Source: Primulina eburnea (Eukaryota > Streptophyta > Magnoliopsida > Lamiales > Gesneriaceae). From it: DNA of 64,000 nucleotides. The DNA lies in assembly GCF_022965805.1 (NCBI RefSeq), contig NC_133103.1:34443281-34507280 (forward strand), written 5' to 3'. Below the pieces are notes generated by a model. That model searched no databases and had not been told where the DNA came from. It saw only the letters and a program-made list of their open reading frames with translations. Below, in pieces: positions 22,385 through 32,399 of this stretch (position 1 is its first letter; each line of letters starts with the position of its first letter). The translations under genes were made by a program, and so were the position numbers.

Positions 22385-23023
22385 ATGACTGGATCCTCTG
22401 CACAAACATTGAAAAATATTTGTGTATTTTGTGGGTCGAGTCCTGGAAAAAATGAAGTGTTTGTAGAAGCAGCGAATAATCTTGGAAAGATATTGGCTGA
22501 GAGAAAAATTCACTTGGTATATGGGGGAGGTAATATTGGGTTAATGGGATCTGTTTCAACATCTGCTCATCTTGGAGGTAGTCAGGTATTGGGTATTATT
22601 CCTATAGCTTTAGCTGAAGGAAATATTACAGGTGTTACGATTGGGGAGGAATTAAAAGTTTCTTCTATGTATGAAAGAATCACTCAAATGATTGAAAATT
22701 CTGATGCTTTTATCGCACTACCAGGTGGTTTTGGTACATTAGAAGAAATTTTTCACACTGTTTCTTGGGCACAACTTAATATCCATAATAAACCCGTGGG
22801 CTTGTTGAATATCAATAATTATTATGACAGTTTGTTGACATTTCTTGATAAAGCTGTGGAACAGAATTTCATTTCAGAAAATTCACGACGGATGCTCATC
22901 TGTGCTTCGACTGCCGATCAATTAATTGATGATTTGGAAGCTTTTGTTCATAAGCCTGATCCGATGATAACAAAGATCAATTGGTCGCAATCAAGCAGTA
23001 AGAAAAGGAAGTTGGATCATTGA
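22385..23023 (+). CDS. LOG-like: LOG-type cytokinin-activating phosphoribohydrolase
   Basis: An intact, intron-free ORF of 212 residues inside the Athila element. LOG enzymes cleave cytokinin riboside 5'-monophosphates to release active cytokinin bases and ribose 5-phosphate, in cytosol and nucleus. Diagnostic motifs are present: ICVFCGSSPGK (12-22), the nucleotide-binding VYGGGNIGLMG (45-55), MYERITQM with the conserved Arg98, and LPGGFGTLEE (112-121), the PGGxGTxxE catalytic motif. The length is typical of plant LOGs (about 210-220). The tail ends SSSKKRKLDH, a possible nuclear localisation signal. Plant LOG genes normally have several introns, so the lack of introns points to capture from spliced RNA. 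It differs from classical LOGs at family positions (for example the RK after MHQ-like residues is RI here), so substrate use is not certain. Confidence 0.85.
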   Translation: MTGSSAQTLKNICVFCGSSPGKNEVFVEAANNLGKILAERKIHLVYGGGNIGLMGSVSTSAHLGGSQVLGIIPIALAEGNITGVTIGEELKVSSMYERITQMIENSDAFIALPGGFGTLEEIFHTVSWAQLNIHNKPVGLLNINNYYDSLLTFLDKAVEQNFISENSRRMLICASTADQLIDDLEAFVHKPDPMITKINWSQSSSKKRKLDH

Positions 23024-24268
23024 TTCAAAAGTCGTGGATTGGTTTGTGTTTGTTTCAGTTTGTTATCTTCAATAAAGTTCCAGGTGATATCTCTTTCATT
23101 ATGTACTCTTTATTAATAGCTATTTTGACATTAGGGACAATGTCATATTCTGATTGGGGGGAGAACACATATAAAAAAAAAAAAACAAATTTAAAAAAAA
23201 AATTAAATATTTTTTTAAAATAAAACCATGTTTATTGTTTGTACCTTAGTAATTTTTTGCAAAAATGTCATACATTACATATTTGAAAGATTTAAATTAG
23301 AACATGCATTAATCTATTTAAGAATGTTTAAATTTTATTTGAAAAAAGGTCATTTTTAATATTCTGATCAATATAAAAATATGATTTATGAAATCTTTTT
23401 GAGTGATTAACCATTGTGATAAAATTAGGTAGTAAAGTATATGGCCCAAGATATACCTTATAAGAGTGCCTAAAATTTTTGAACTCACACATATTTTGTG
23501 AGTGAGTGGAGAGGACTGAGAAAACAGCTTTCGAGCCTTTATTGATCATGAGAGAGACTATCTATTGTTTAGATCTTGAGTTCTTATTTTGAAAAAAAAA
23601 ATATATATTTCCTGAAAAAAAAAAAAAGAAAAAAAAAGAAAAATACAAAAAGAAAGATGTTGAAGATCTATGTAATTTTTAAGTTATATGCTGCGACCCA
23701 TTTTTCTCTCATAAGAATAAAAAAATAAAAAAAAAAATAAAAAAAAAAAAGAGAGAAATACATTGTACAAATTAAATAAATATGTGGTCAAAAAGCATAA
23801 ACTTAGTCTGATTCCATGATGTAAAAAAAAAAAAAAAAATCAGGAAAAAAAAAATATAATAAGAACACCTGGATTTTAAATCAATTGATTTTCTATCTTT
23901 TGATTAGTTTGGCTCGTTTGTCTGTCTGCATTCTGTAAACCATTTTTCTGAGCATTTATCTGTATTCCAACTCCATGAGAGAAATCGTTGCCATAAATTG
24001 AAACATTTATTAACCTGTGAGGATATGGAGTTGAGACTCTTACTAGGAATTTCTGAAGGCCGTGTACATTTAACTACCTAAAATAAGCTTTGAATTAATC
24101 ATCTCAAATTATTTCATAAATTATAATTATGATGATCTTGATATAACTTTGACAGTTTTCAAATTTTATTTAAACACTTAGATAGTTCTGATTACATTTC
24201 TATTTAAATTAATCAATATGTTTTGTATTGCTATTAACGCTTAAATTGCTAGGGACTAGCAATAAGCT
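23024..24268 (+). other. Low-complexity 3' region of the Athila element
   Basis: About 1.2 kb without a supported gene. It begins with a tract around GACAATGTCATATTCTGATT followed by GGGGGGAGAAC (23140-23165), a purine-rich feature commonly seen downstream of coding sequence in Athila/Tat elements. Many A-runs follow (23170-23880). Short ORFs here have no recognisable features. Confidence 0.6.
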
Positions 24269-24280
24269 GGTTGGGAGGTG
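24269..24280 (+). other. Polypurine tract of the Athila element
   Basis: GGTTGGGAGGTG directly precedes the 3' LTR start TGATAAAC. Confidence 0.75.
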
Positions 24281-25850
24281 TGATAAACATAAAAATTGTA
24301 CATTAATTAAATGTTTTATAATATAAATATATAGTTTTTGTTTTATTAAATTTTTAAATATTATATGTTTTATAATAAATTGTATAAAATATAAGTTGTT
24401 GTGTAATTATAAGTTTTTACTATTTTTACAGGTTCGATAAAACAAGAATAACCTTGGCGTTGCAAATGGGATTAAGATGATTCTTGGACCTGTAGAAAGT
24501 TGATGTTAATATCTACAATATTGGTGGCAAGCATGAGATAAAAATCCTCTCACAATTGGGATCAAATTAAGCAACAATTAAAGTTACCGAAGGAGTGGCA
24601 GTTTTACCATGCTCTAGTATTTTGACCATATCTCTCAAACTACTTGGTCAAATATTCTGAAAAAAATACCACAACTAGACAACTTAATTATCCACATGTT
24701 TCATTTTATGTGAAGAAGAAAATTCGGAGAAGATGCTTGTCAAAAGTGATGTGCAATATAATATTAATTTCTTGGAACACCAATGAAGACTTATGTGTAA
24801 AAAATAATATTTTATTTGTGGTTGTCTCCCCAAATTTGGCTATAAATAGGGGTGCATTGTAATGTATTGAGATATCCCTCATTCTATGAACAAATCTTTG
24901 AGTTCATAATATTTCTCTCTATATTTTTCTTTTATTTCTTCATTTAAATATAATTAGCATGTTAATTTCATATTCAAAGTTTTACACTTTGAATAATGAA
25001 TAGCTAACTTCCTAAAGTTGAGATGATAAGGTGAAGCTCTTGGCATGATAATAAGGTTATTATAAGGTAAGAATCTATGTTTTATATTATTTAATCATTA
25101 TTTATTGTTTATGTTATATTTATTTCTTTAAGCATTTTTATACCCTACTTATAAGTGGGAGTTTTGATTTATTGTTGCTATATGTTACACTAAATTCTTG
25201 GAACCATTTAAATGTTAGTTTGGTATTACCAACCATTTAAAATGGATGCCTTGAGTTATTATATATAAATATATTATAATATTAAATTCTTGGAACCATT
25301 TAAATGTTAGTTTGGTTTTACCAACCATTTAACTTGGATTCCTTGATTTATTATATATGAATATATTATAGTATTAATTTATTGGTACCATTTAAATGTT
25401 TGTTTGGTTTTACCAACCATTTAAAGTGGGAACCTTGATTTAGTGTTTACAAATATATATAGCACAATAAATACTTGACCACATTTATAAGTTTTGGTAT
25501 ATATTATGTACTTATAAGATTATAATTTATAACATAATATAAATATGATTATTTAATATATTGGAACCATTTTATTAAGTGGATTTCAATATTGTTCGTT
25601 AATGTTAACTTTATTAAAATACCAAGAGTGGATCCTTTAATCTCAACTACTTAAATTTAAATTTGAACAATTAAAATTTACCCATTAAAGATTCAATTAA
25701 AATTAAAAAGAAACAAAAACAAAAACAAAAAGACATTGTAGTGGACTTGTAATTACCTTAGCTTCCCTGTGGATACGATATTCGGACTCACCGAATTATA
25801 CTACTTGTGGACAACCTGCTCTTGGGAGTGCAACAATCAAAGTCGCAACA
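24281..25850 (+). repeat. 3' LTR of the Athila element
   Basis: 1570 bp, same length as the 5' copy. The only difference I noticed is ACTACTAAAATTT (5' copy) against ACTACTTAAATTT (3' copy). Followed by the TSD ATTAA (25851-25855). Confidence 0.93.
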
Positions 25851-25855
25851 ATTAA

Positions 25856-25883
25856 GAAGATGATTAGCGTCTGGGTCCCCACA
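25856..25883 (+). repeat. E3 5' LTR, last segment
   Basis: GAAGATGATTAGCG through GGGTCCCCACA completes the E3 5' LTR after the Athila insertion and matches 36053-36080. Confidence 0.85.
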
Positions 25884-25888
25884 ACAGG

Positions 25889-25900
25889 TGGTATCAGAGC
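25889..25900 (+). other. Primer-binding site of E3
   Basis: TGGTATCAGAGC, tRNA-Met type, five bases after the LTR. The leader up to 26214 has no gene. Confidence 0.85.
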
Positions 25901-26214
25901 GATAGATCCTTTAGATTGAGATAGTCTGAATTGATAGATCCTTTAGAATGTGATAGAAGAGAATGAGCGGGGTAGATTGAATTTTTCTCCTTGCATATGA
26001 TTGCTAGCATGAGATTTATGTCAATGTTGACTTGCATGATGTGTGCTAGCATGATTTATTACTTTCCCTATTACATGTTGTTTGTTATCTGAGTTGATTG
26101 CAGCATGTAATTGTTAAGCCTGAATCAGAACCGAGTCTGGATCAGAGGTATATGATCAGAGGAGGGCTGAGACAGATTGTATAGATTATGTACTAATCTG
26201 TTTGATTATCAGAT

Positions 26215-27114
26215 ATACCGCCTCGAAGAATTTCAGGAAAGGGCAGTACTTCGTCTGAACAGCTAGATGCATCAGAAACTCAGATAGAAGTAAAGATGAA
26301 AGAATTTCAGTTATTGCAACCGCCGACTCTGAATGGTATCGAGACGTCCGAAGATTGTCAGAACTGGTTTGATGACATAGAAATACTGTTCGATTTACTT
26401 GATTGTATAGATGAGCATAGAGTTAAAATGGTACCTTATCAATTACGAGAAGCCGCCAGGAGTTGGTGGATTACCAGTAGAAGAATGTGGGAACAGAGAG
26501 GTACAGTGATTTCGTGGGAAATATTCAGAATTGAATTTTATCGACGATTTTTCTCAGTCTCATACCGAGAGGATAAGAAAGCAGAGTTTGAGAATTTGAG
26601 CCAAGTTCAGTTGAATATTGATGAATATACCGCCAAATTCTTTACTCTACTGCATTTTGCTCCTCAGATAGCTGGAAATGATGAAGCTATAGTAAATCAG
26701 TTCATCAGAGGGTTGAATTTAGAGGTAGTTGCATTTATGAATCTGCAGCGACCTTACCATTTTGCTGACATCCTGAGTAGAGCAAAGAGAGCTGAGGCGA
26801 GTCTGATTAGACAGCTAGGGAGGTTGTGTGTGAAACAACCCCAGACACAGCAATCCCCTCTCCGATTTGATCGAGGCAGTACGAGTGGAAAGCAAGATTT
26901 GCTGAAAGCTCGGAAGAAGCCATTCAAGAAGTTGGGGAGTGGTTCCTCTAGCTCAAGTGGTTCCAGTCCAAGTCATACTGGAGTGTATTGCAGGAGTTGC
27001 GGAGGGAGACATCCCACCGAGCAAAGCCAGGGAGTGACTGGTAGATGCAATATTTGTGGACAGCCGGGACACTTTGCTAAAGTCTGTCCCCAGAAGCGTT
27101 CCCGAAGATTGTAG
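26215..27114 (+). pseudogene. gag: Gag of E3 with ATA in place of the start codon
   Basis: The frame homologous to the MPPRR start begins with ATA at 26215 instead of ATG. From there 299 codons are open, including the gag core (CQNWFDDIEILFDLLDC, NIDEYTAKFFTLLHFAPQ), a Ser-rich linker and the knuckles CRSCGGRHPTEQS (last Cys replaced by Ser) and CNICGQPGHFAKVC. The frame ends at TAG 27112-27114, right after the second knuckle. The first usable ATG is 26296, which would lose the N-terminus. Gag remains surprisingly open given how decayed pol is. Confidence 0.8.
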
Positions 27115-29639
27115 GGAACAGAGTTCAATTGAAAACACAGATCCAGAATTCACAACAGGTACTATTCTTTATGATTCTATTGCATATGTATTGATATATA
27201 CTAATGAATTTGTTAAGAATATCGTTGACTGAGTTGCATGGAGATATGATGTATCTGTTGGGTTTGTATGTACTTTAGTATTGATGTCCTTGCTTGTTGA
27301 GGAAATGTTGATATCAGAGATTTCTGTATATATTGTATACTACAGTAAGATGAGAATGAAATAGCGATAGATTATGATGTACTTGTGTTTTTTGATTTGA
27401 ACACATTATTTATATTAATATGTTGAACAAGTACAGACATATTGTAGAATTTGTTCCAGAAATAGTAAGATTCAGACCAGAAATGAATGATCAGTGGAGA
27501 TACCACGATAAGGATTCTAGATTTAGAATTCCTTTGATATCTGTATTGTATATGACTCGATTAGTACAGAAAGGAGCATATTGCATCCTTATGTATTCAG
27601 TAGACCTACTGAAATCGAGCCTTGCATTGGCAGATTTGCCAGTGATATACGAGTTGGCTGATATTTGCCTAGATAAGATTTCAGATTTGTGTGATCTCAA
27701 AAAGATAGACTTCAGAAATTGAATGGAGATTAGGTATGGTTTGTATGTTAGATTCAGTACAGAATAATATTGAATACACAGAATAATACATACCGAATTG
27801 AAAGAGTTGAATATCTGAAGAGTGTATTGAATATTCTGAGAACTGTGATGATTGTATACAGAAATTATTCAGATAAGAATTCTGCTTGAAACAGATTGTA
27901 TTCAGAGTATGCGTTATCTGAAATTAGTATACAGATTGACTTTGACACAGTTGCGGTCATGATCAGTGACTGAAAGATATGGAGATCAGAAATATCAGAA
28001 ATGTCAGAAATTTATTGTGTCGGATTGGGCAAATTATCTTATTCGATTATTGCTTTATATCTGCTGAGTATTGTTATTGTTCTAAATCAGTATTCGTGAT
28101 ATCTTATATTGGTTGGGAGCACCTTTTAATTGCAGATGAGATATAGCAGTTGATCAGAATGACCTGAAGATATTTACTAGAACTAGTTGCTTTATGAGTT
28201 CACTGAACTCACTAGATCTGTATAGGATATTGATATTTGTCTCTGATTTGATATTACTGTTGTTTTGAATCCGTATATGCTACATATTATTGTAACCGTT
28301 GAGATTATATACAGTTCAGACCGAATCAGAGCTGAATTCGAGAATTACAACAGTAATTCAGAAATGTGATCAGAATGTTCAGAACTTGAATGTGATAATC
28401 AGAGCAGAACATCGAGCATAATAGCAGATATGTGATTTGTACCGTATAAGAATGATTATCTTGTGATATTAGAATGTTTCAGAATTGTCGACAGAATTTG
28501 ATATTGACAGTCAGAACAGAATACCAGGTAGGTATTTCTTCTTTAATTTATGTTATTAACTGATTTGTGTATGTCAGTAGTTCGGATTTGAAATCACAGA
28601 TAATGTCAGAAATGCACTGTAGTGACTTCAGTTGTCATGTTTGTGACTGAGAATGTATGATATTCGAACAGACAATTTTGATATAGACAGATTAAGTCAG
28701 TTGTGACAGATTTGTACTGAAATTTTGGCATAAAGTGTACTGAATTGTACGAATTGTCAACAAATGAAGACAGAAATCAGAAGATTATTACAGATGTGTA
28801 TGTTTCTGAATAGAAATGGGAGTGCATTTCTATGGCTTTCGTAATGAAACTACCGCCATTTTCTCCAGATTGAAATATGATATGATTGTGATTGACAGAT
28901 TGTTCAATCTATATCTATCAGTTTGTACAAGATGATGTACAAACACGAGCAAATGACACAGATTGATGTCAAAGAAATGATCGGATTGCACAGAATGTGG
29001 CAATAAAATGTATCAGATTGTGATTGTGATTCATTTTGCACATATGGCAGAGTATACCATACGTTATTTCGCAAATTTTTCACCGATTGACGGATAGCCA
29101 GAATGTACTATCCAGATATGGAAGATATCCAGAGAGCGGTAGTGCTGGATATTAGCACTAGTTGACCTGAGGTATTGTTACTTTATGGGTAATTGTGTGG
29201 TGATAGCTATCAAAAGAGTACTGAGATAGTTACAAACGACACATTGTACAGTGAGTACTACAGAGTCCTTATAAAGAAGATTCAGAAAGGAATAAAGATA
29301 GTTCAGAATGGACAGACTTAGGAAACCAACGTCGGATGATGACGATTGATATTTGAAGCTGAAGATGATATATGTCCTTGATTGGGAATAAACAGATTTG
29401 ATAACAGCAGATGATACTGTTATGTGATGAGCTATAGTTTGGTTTATACGGATGTTGTATAACCAACATGGCAAGATTGATTTTGTTAAAAGGATTGGAG
29501 AAGTATTATGACATTATACTTAGTAAATTCTTATTCCAGACTGGAATCAGATACTTGAGTTTTGGTTTAAACTCTGATATGAATTTCTTCTGATATCTCT
29601 GAATTGATTGTTTATGAGTTCGAGGACGAACTCAGATCT
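27115..29639 (+). pseudogene. Collapsed pol remnant of E3
   Basis: About 2.5 kb stands in for roughly 3.7 kb of pol. Recognisable scraps: 27420-27722, the protease end to RT start ([30 protein letters not shown]); about 28750-28790, integrase finger end (CTNCQQMKTE); about 29080-29160, integrase core (a relic of [25 protein letters not shown] sequence, with stops). RT and RNase H are largely deleted or unreadable. Many CAGA-rich stretches and stops in all frames. Confidence 0.7.
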
Positions 29640-29653
29640 AAGAAGGGGAGAAA
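29640..29653 (+). other. Polypurine tract of E3
   Basis: AAGAAGGGGAGAAA directly precedes the 3' LTR start TGTAAGGCCC. Confidence 0.85.
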
Positions 29654-31066
29654 TGTAAGGCCCAAAGAATTATAGAATTGATAAACCAAGATTATTAATA
29701 TTCGTTAACGAGAGACTCGGAAGATATGAGAATACATGACATGCAATGAGGGAAGAAAAGACATGAGAAAATAGAGTTTGCAAGACCGCACCCGCGCCCA
29801 GAACAGGAGTGCACCCGCGGTCATTAAAAATGGAATTTTGAAGGTGAGGCCGAAGCATCACCGCACCCGCGGTGCCAGACATAACTGCACCCGCGGTTTA
29901 TGAACAGAAAGTTGGGAATTTTATAGAAGCCACACCGCACCCGCGGTAAGAACAAGACCGCACCCGCGGTCGTGAATTTCAGAAAATGATAAGCATGCCG
30001 AAGCATGAGCGCACCCGCGCTGCTGAACACACCGCACCCGCGGTCATGCGTATTGCATGAAAAATGATGCCACGTTTCAGAATGTGCATGCAGTATATAT
30101 ATGTTCGAATGACGCGTCTTTCCCTCAGAAAACTCAGAATAAGGCCGAAGATTTTGATAGAAAATCCTTACGCCTTTTAGATTGGCGATTGTGGAAGATC
30201 CGTCCATCAGAATTCAAATCCGACTTTAGTTCTGAGTTACTCTCGACACAAGCTACACAAGGACGTAAGTTTTGTTACGTTTTAAGTTGTTTTGGAAATA
30301 TGATGTTGCTAGAATCGCATACGAATCAGATATGATGTTTCTGCTACCGTAGACATTATAGAATTGAAACATCAGCAGACTGACATCTGATCAGATTTGA
30401 TATTGATTGAGATTGCATTGTTATGTCATTGATATTGATATGCTCTCAGGACATCAGTTCAGTTAGATTGATTAGATTCAGATATGATTTTGATTATATT
30501 GTGATGTCGATGATATGAATTAGATTGTATCTTGTTCAGACATTGATCAGATTATGTACTGATTTGAGTATTGATCAGAACAGATTGTGTATTGAGTTAT
30601 TCACTGATACAGCGTATTCGATATTGTCATTTCAGATTTGATATGGACAGATTTGAATACAGGTCATCGTCTTCGTCAGACAGGGACGACAAAGGTATAA
30701 TTCATGTGATATTTGGGAAGACATAACTCAAATCAGATCTCATTTGAGTTTCCCAACTAAATCACATACTAGACTTATTTTTTATCTTTTGATATGATTA
30801 TGATTTGTTTATAGACTTTATATTCAAATCTTTTGAAATGAACATGCTTTGTTTATAGATTTATATGCATTGCATTTCATATAGGAGAGTCTTGACAGAC
30901 AGTCATACCTCTAGACATTCGGTGTATCGTTACATAGGAGCAGACACCCTCCGACTGTAGATTATTCGATACAGATATGATCGTAGTCTAGGAATAAGAC
31001 GTACGTTACCCCGATTGGGAGAGTAGGTAACAAACAGTGACGTCTTATTCACACCGGGATCCCTAG
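29654..31066 (+). repeat. E3 3' LTR, first part
   Basis: Starts TGTAAGGCCC and is interrupted at 31067. Contains the dyad array (29784-30045), a TATA-like box (30094-30103) and the conserved downstream block (about 30160-30270). The last five bases, CCTAG, are the TSD of the inserted element. Confidence 0.88.
29784..30045 (+). promoter_or_regulatory. CpG-rich dyad array in U3 of E3
   Basis: About eight copies of ACCGCACCCGCGGT-type motifs, the same class as in B, ending about 50 bp upstream of TATATATATG (30094-30103). Spacer phrases such as TGCCGAAGCATGAGCGCA are shared with B. Confidence 0.6.
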
Positions 31067-31862
31067 TGATATGAATCTGGATAGGCACCTTGTGCAAATG
31101 TTTGGGGAAAGATTTAAGTAGCGTTGTTGTTCCGGACTTTCAAGCTTGACTGTGATAAAAGATGATGAATCAAGCATATTCAAGCAAGTGGTGGAGTTCA
31201 ACAAAGAATTGCCAAGGACCAGCGCACCCGTGCTCAAAACAGGGCCGCACCCGCGGTCAAGTTGCCGAAGGCATAGCGCACCCGCGCTCAAAACAGGGCC
31301 GCACCTGCGGTCATGTTTTATAAAAAAAAAATTTTTTTTTTTAAAAAAAAAAATTTTTTCGAAGCCAAAGCGCACCCGCGGTCCAGTCTGCAGCGCACCC
31401 GCGGTCTGCTTCCGTGAAGAATTTTTCTACAACTTTCTTTATGACTTTTATGCACTACTTTTCATGTATTGATTATTATATATTCAATGTATATTGATGA
31501 ACGAAACAATTATTGAATGATATAAGAAAAACTTGAGGTTCTCTCAATTTTCAAAGCTTTTAGCTTTGTTCTTCACAAGAAGAAAACCAAATCAAACTTA
31601 TCAAAGATTTTAATCTTTGTGGCGTTTGTCGATTGTTCTTCGCACGGATTGTCAAAACAAGTTCTTTGAAGGTTCGTACGAAATTCGATTGTTATCATCG
31701 TTGATATTTGTTGCTATGTGTTAATCACTTAGAGGTGAATATCACAAATCTTTACTTGTTTCAAAAGATCGGGACAACATAATAGGTCCTTGTTTGTTAT
31801 TGAATTGAGGGTGCGATTTATATATTCGTTTTTGCCTTTCATTCGTACGAGGATCCGTATCA
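31067..31862 (+). repeat. Left LTR of the non-autonomous element
   Basis: 796 bp, TGATATGAAT to GGATCCGTATCA. Contains the dyad array (31222-31406) with two 52-bp units, A/T homopolymer blocks (31321-31360) and TATATAT at 31477-31483. Confidence 0.88.
31222..31406 (+). promoter_or_regulatory. CpG-rich dyad array in the non-autonomous LTR
   Basis: Motifs GCGCACCCGCGCTC, GCCGCACCCGCGGTC and variants, in a unit of about 52 bp repeated twice plus two further motifs after the A/T block. Same motif class as B and E3 although this LTR belongs to a different family. It lies about 70 bp upstream of the TATA-like box. Confidence 0.55.
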
Positions 31863-31864
31863 TT

Positions 31865-31876
31865 TGGTATCAGAGC
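31865..31876 (+). other. Primer-binding site of the non-autonomous element
   Basis: TGGTATCAGAGC, two bases after the LTR end. The leader 31877-32399 holds repeated GATCTGT(G/T)TT-type phrases and no gene. Confidence 0.85.
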
Positions 31877-32399
31877 TTTGGCTCATTGAAATCAAGTAAG
31901 TATCTTGTTCTTCATTTTCAGATCTGTCTAAAAATCAAATAAAAATATAAATATCCGTTCTGTTATCAGATCTGTGTTATCCTTGTGTTTCTATTGTCAT
32001 ATCTATCAAAAACAAAAACAAAAATTCTTCTTTTATCAGATTTGTGTTATCCTTTTGTTTCTATTTCAGATCTGTTTAAAATCCGTTCTGTTATCAGATC
32101 TGTGTTATTCTATCGTTCTTTGTTTTGTGCAGTCCAAGTGAGACAGTTGCAAGTGTCCTAAAGTTGAATATTGTTAGTTTGATATACAAGTACAAGCTTG
32201 AGCACATCTTAGAGAGAACTATCAAATTCGAGTGAAAACACTTGAGTGCGAGCGTTATTTCTTTGGAGTGATCGGTGAGTATTTTGTAGTGAGAAAAAAA
32301 AAAGATTCGAGTGAATTTTTGATTGGAGTGACCAGTGAGGATTCGTGGTGAGGAAACTTATCTTTTATTGTTTTATACTAACTTTTTATTGCAGGTATA

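Larger units (their letters stand above)
15595..25850 (+). mobile_element. Athila-type element carrying two foreign ORFs
   Basis: A 10,256-bp element in the 5' LTR of E3, bounded by ATTAA (15590-15594 and 25851-25855). Two 1570-bp LTRs differ at only one site that I noticed. The primer site is the tRNA-Asp-like one of the Athila/Tat group. One long frame covers gag, protease, RT and RNase H and then breaks off at the start of integrase. In the usual env-like position lie a 181-residue Cys-rich ORF and a 212-residue LOG-type enzyme, both intact, followed by about 1.2 kb of low-complexity AT-rich sequence, a polypurine tract and the 3' LTR. The element must have used an integrase in trans, and its foreign ORFs were copied with it, since they lie inside the LTRs. 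Confidence 0.93.

Noticed and set aside
22385..23023. LOG ORF as an ordinary host gene next to a transposon
   Set aside because: It lies within matching LTRs and a TSD and lacks introns, so it belongs to the element.
22341..23023. Bacterial contamination as the source of the LOG-like gene
   Set aside because: Surrounded by plant Athila sequence with the same AT-rich composition; the motifs fit plant LOGs.
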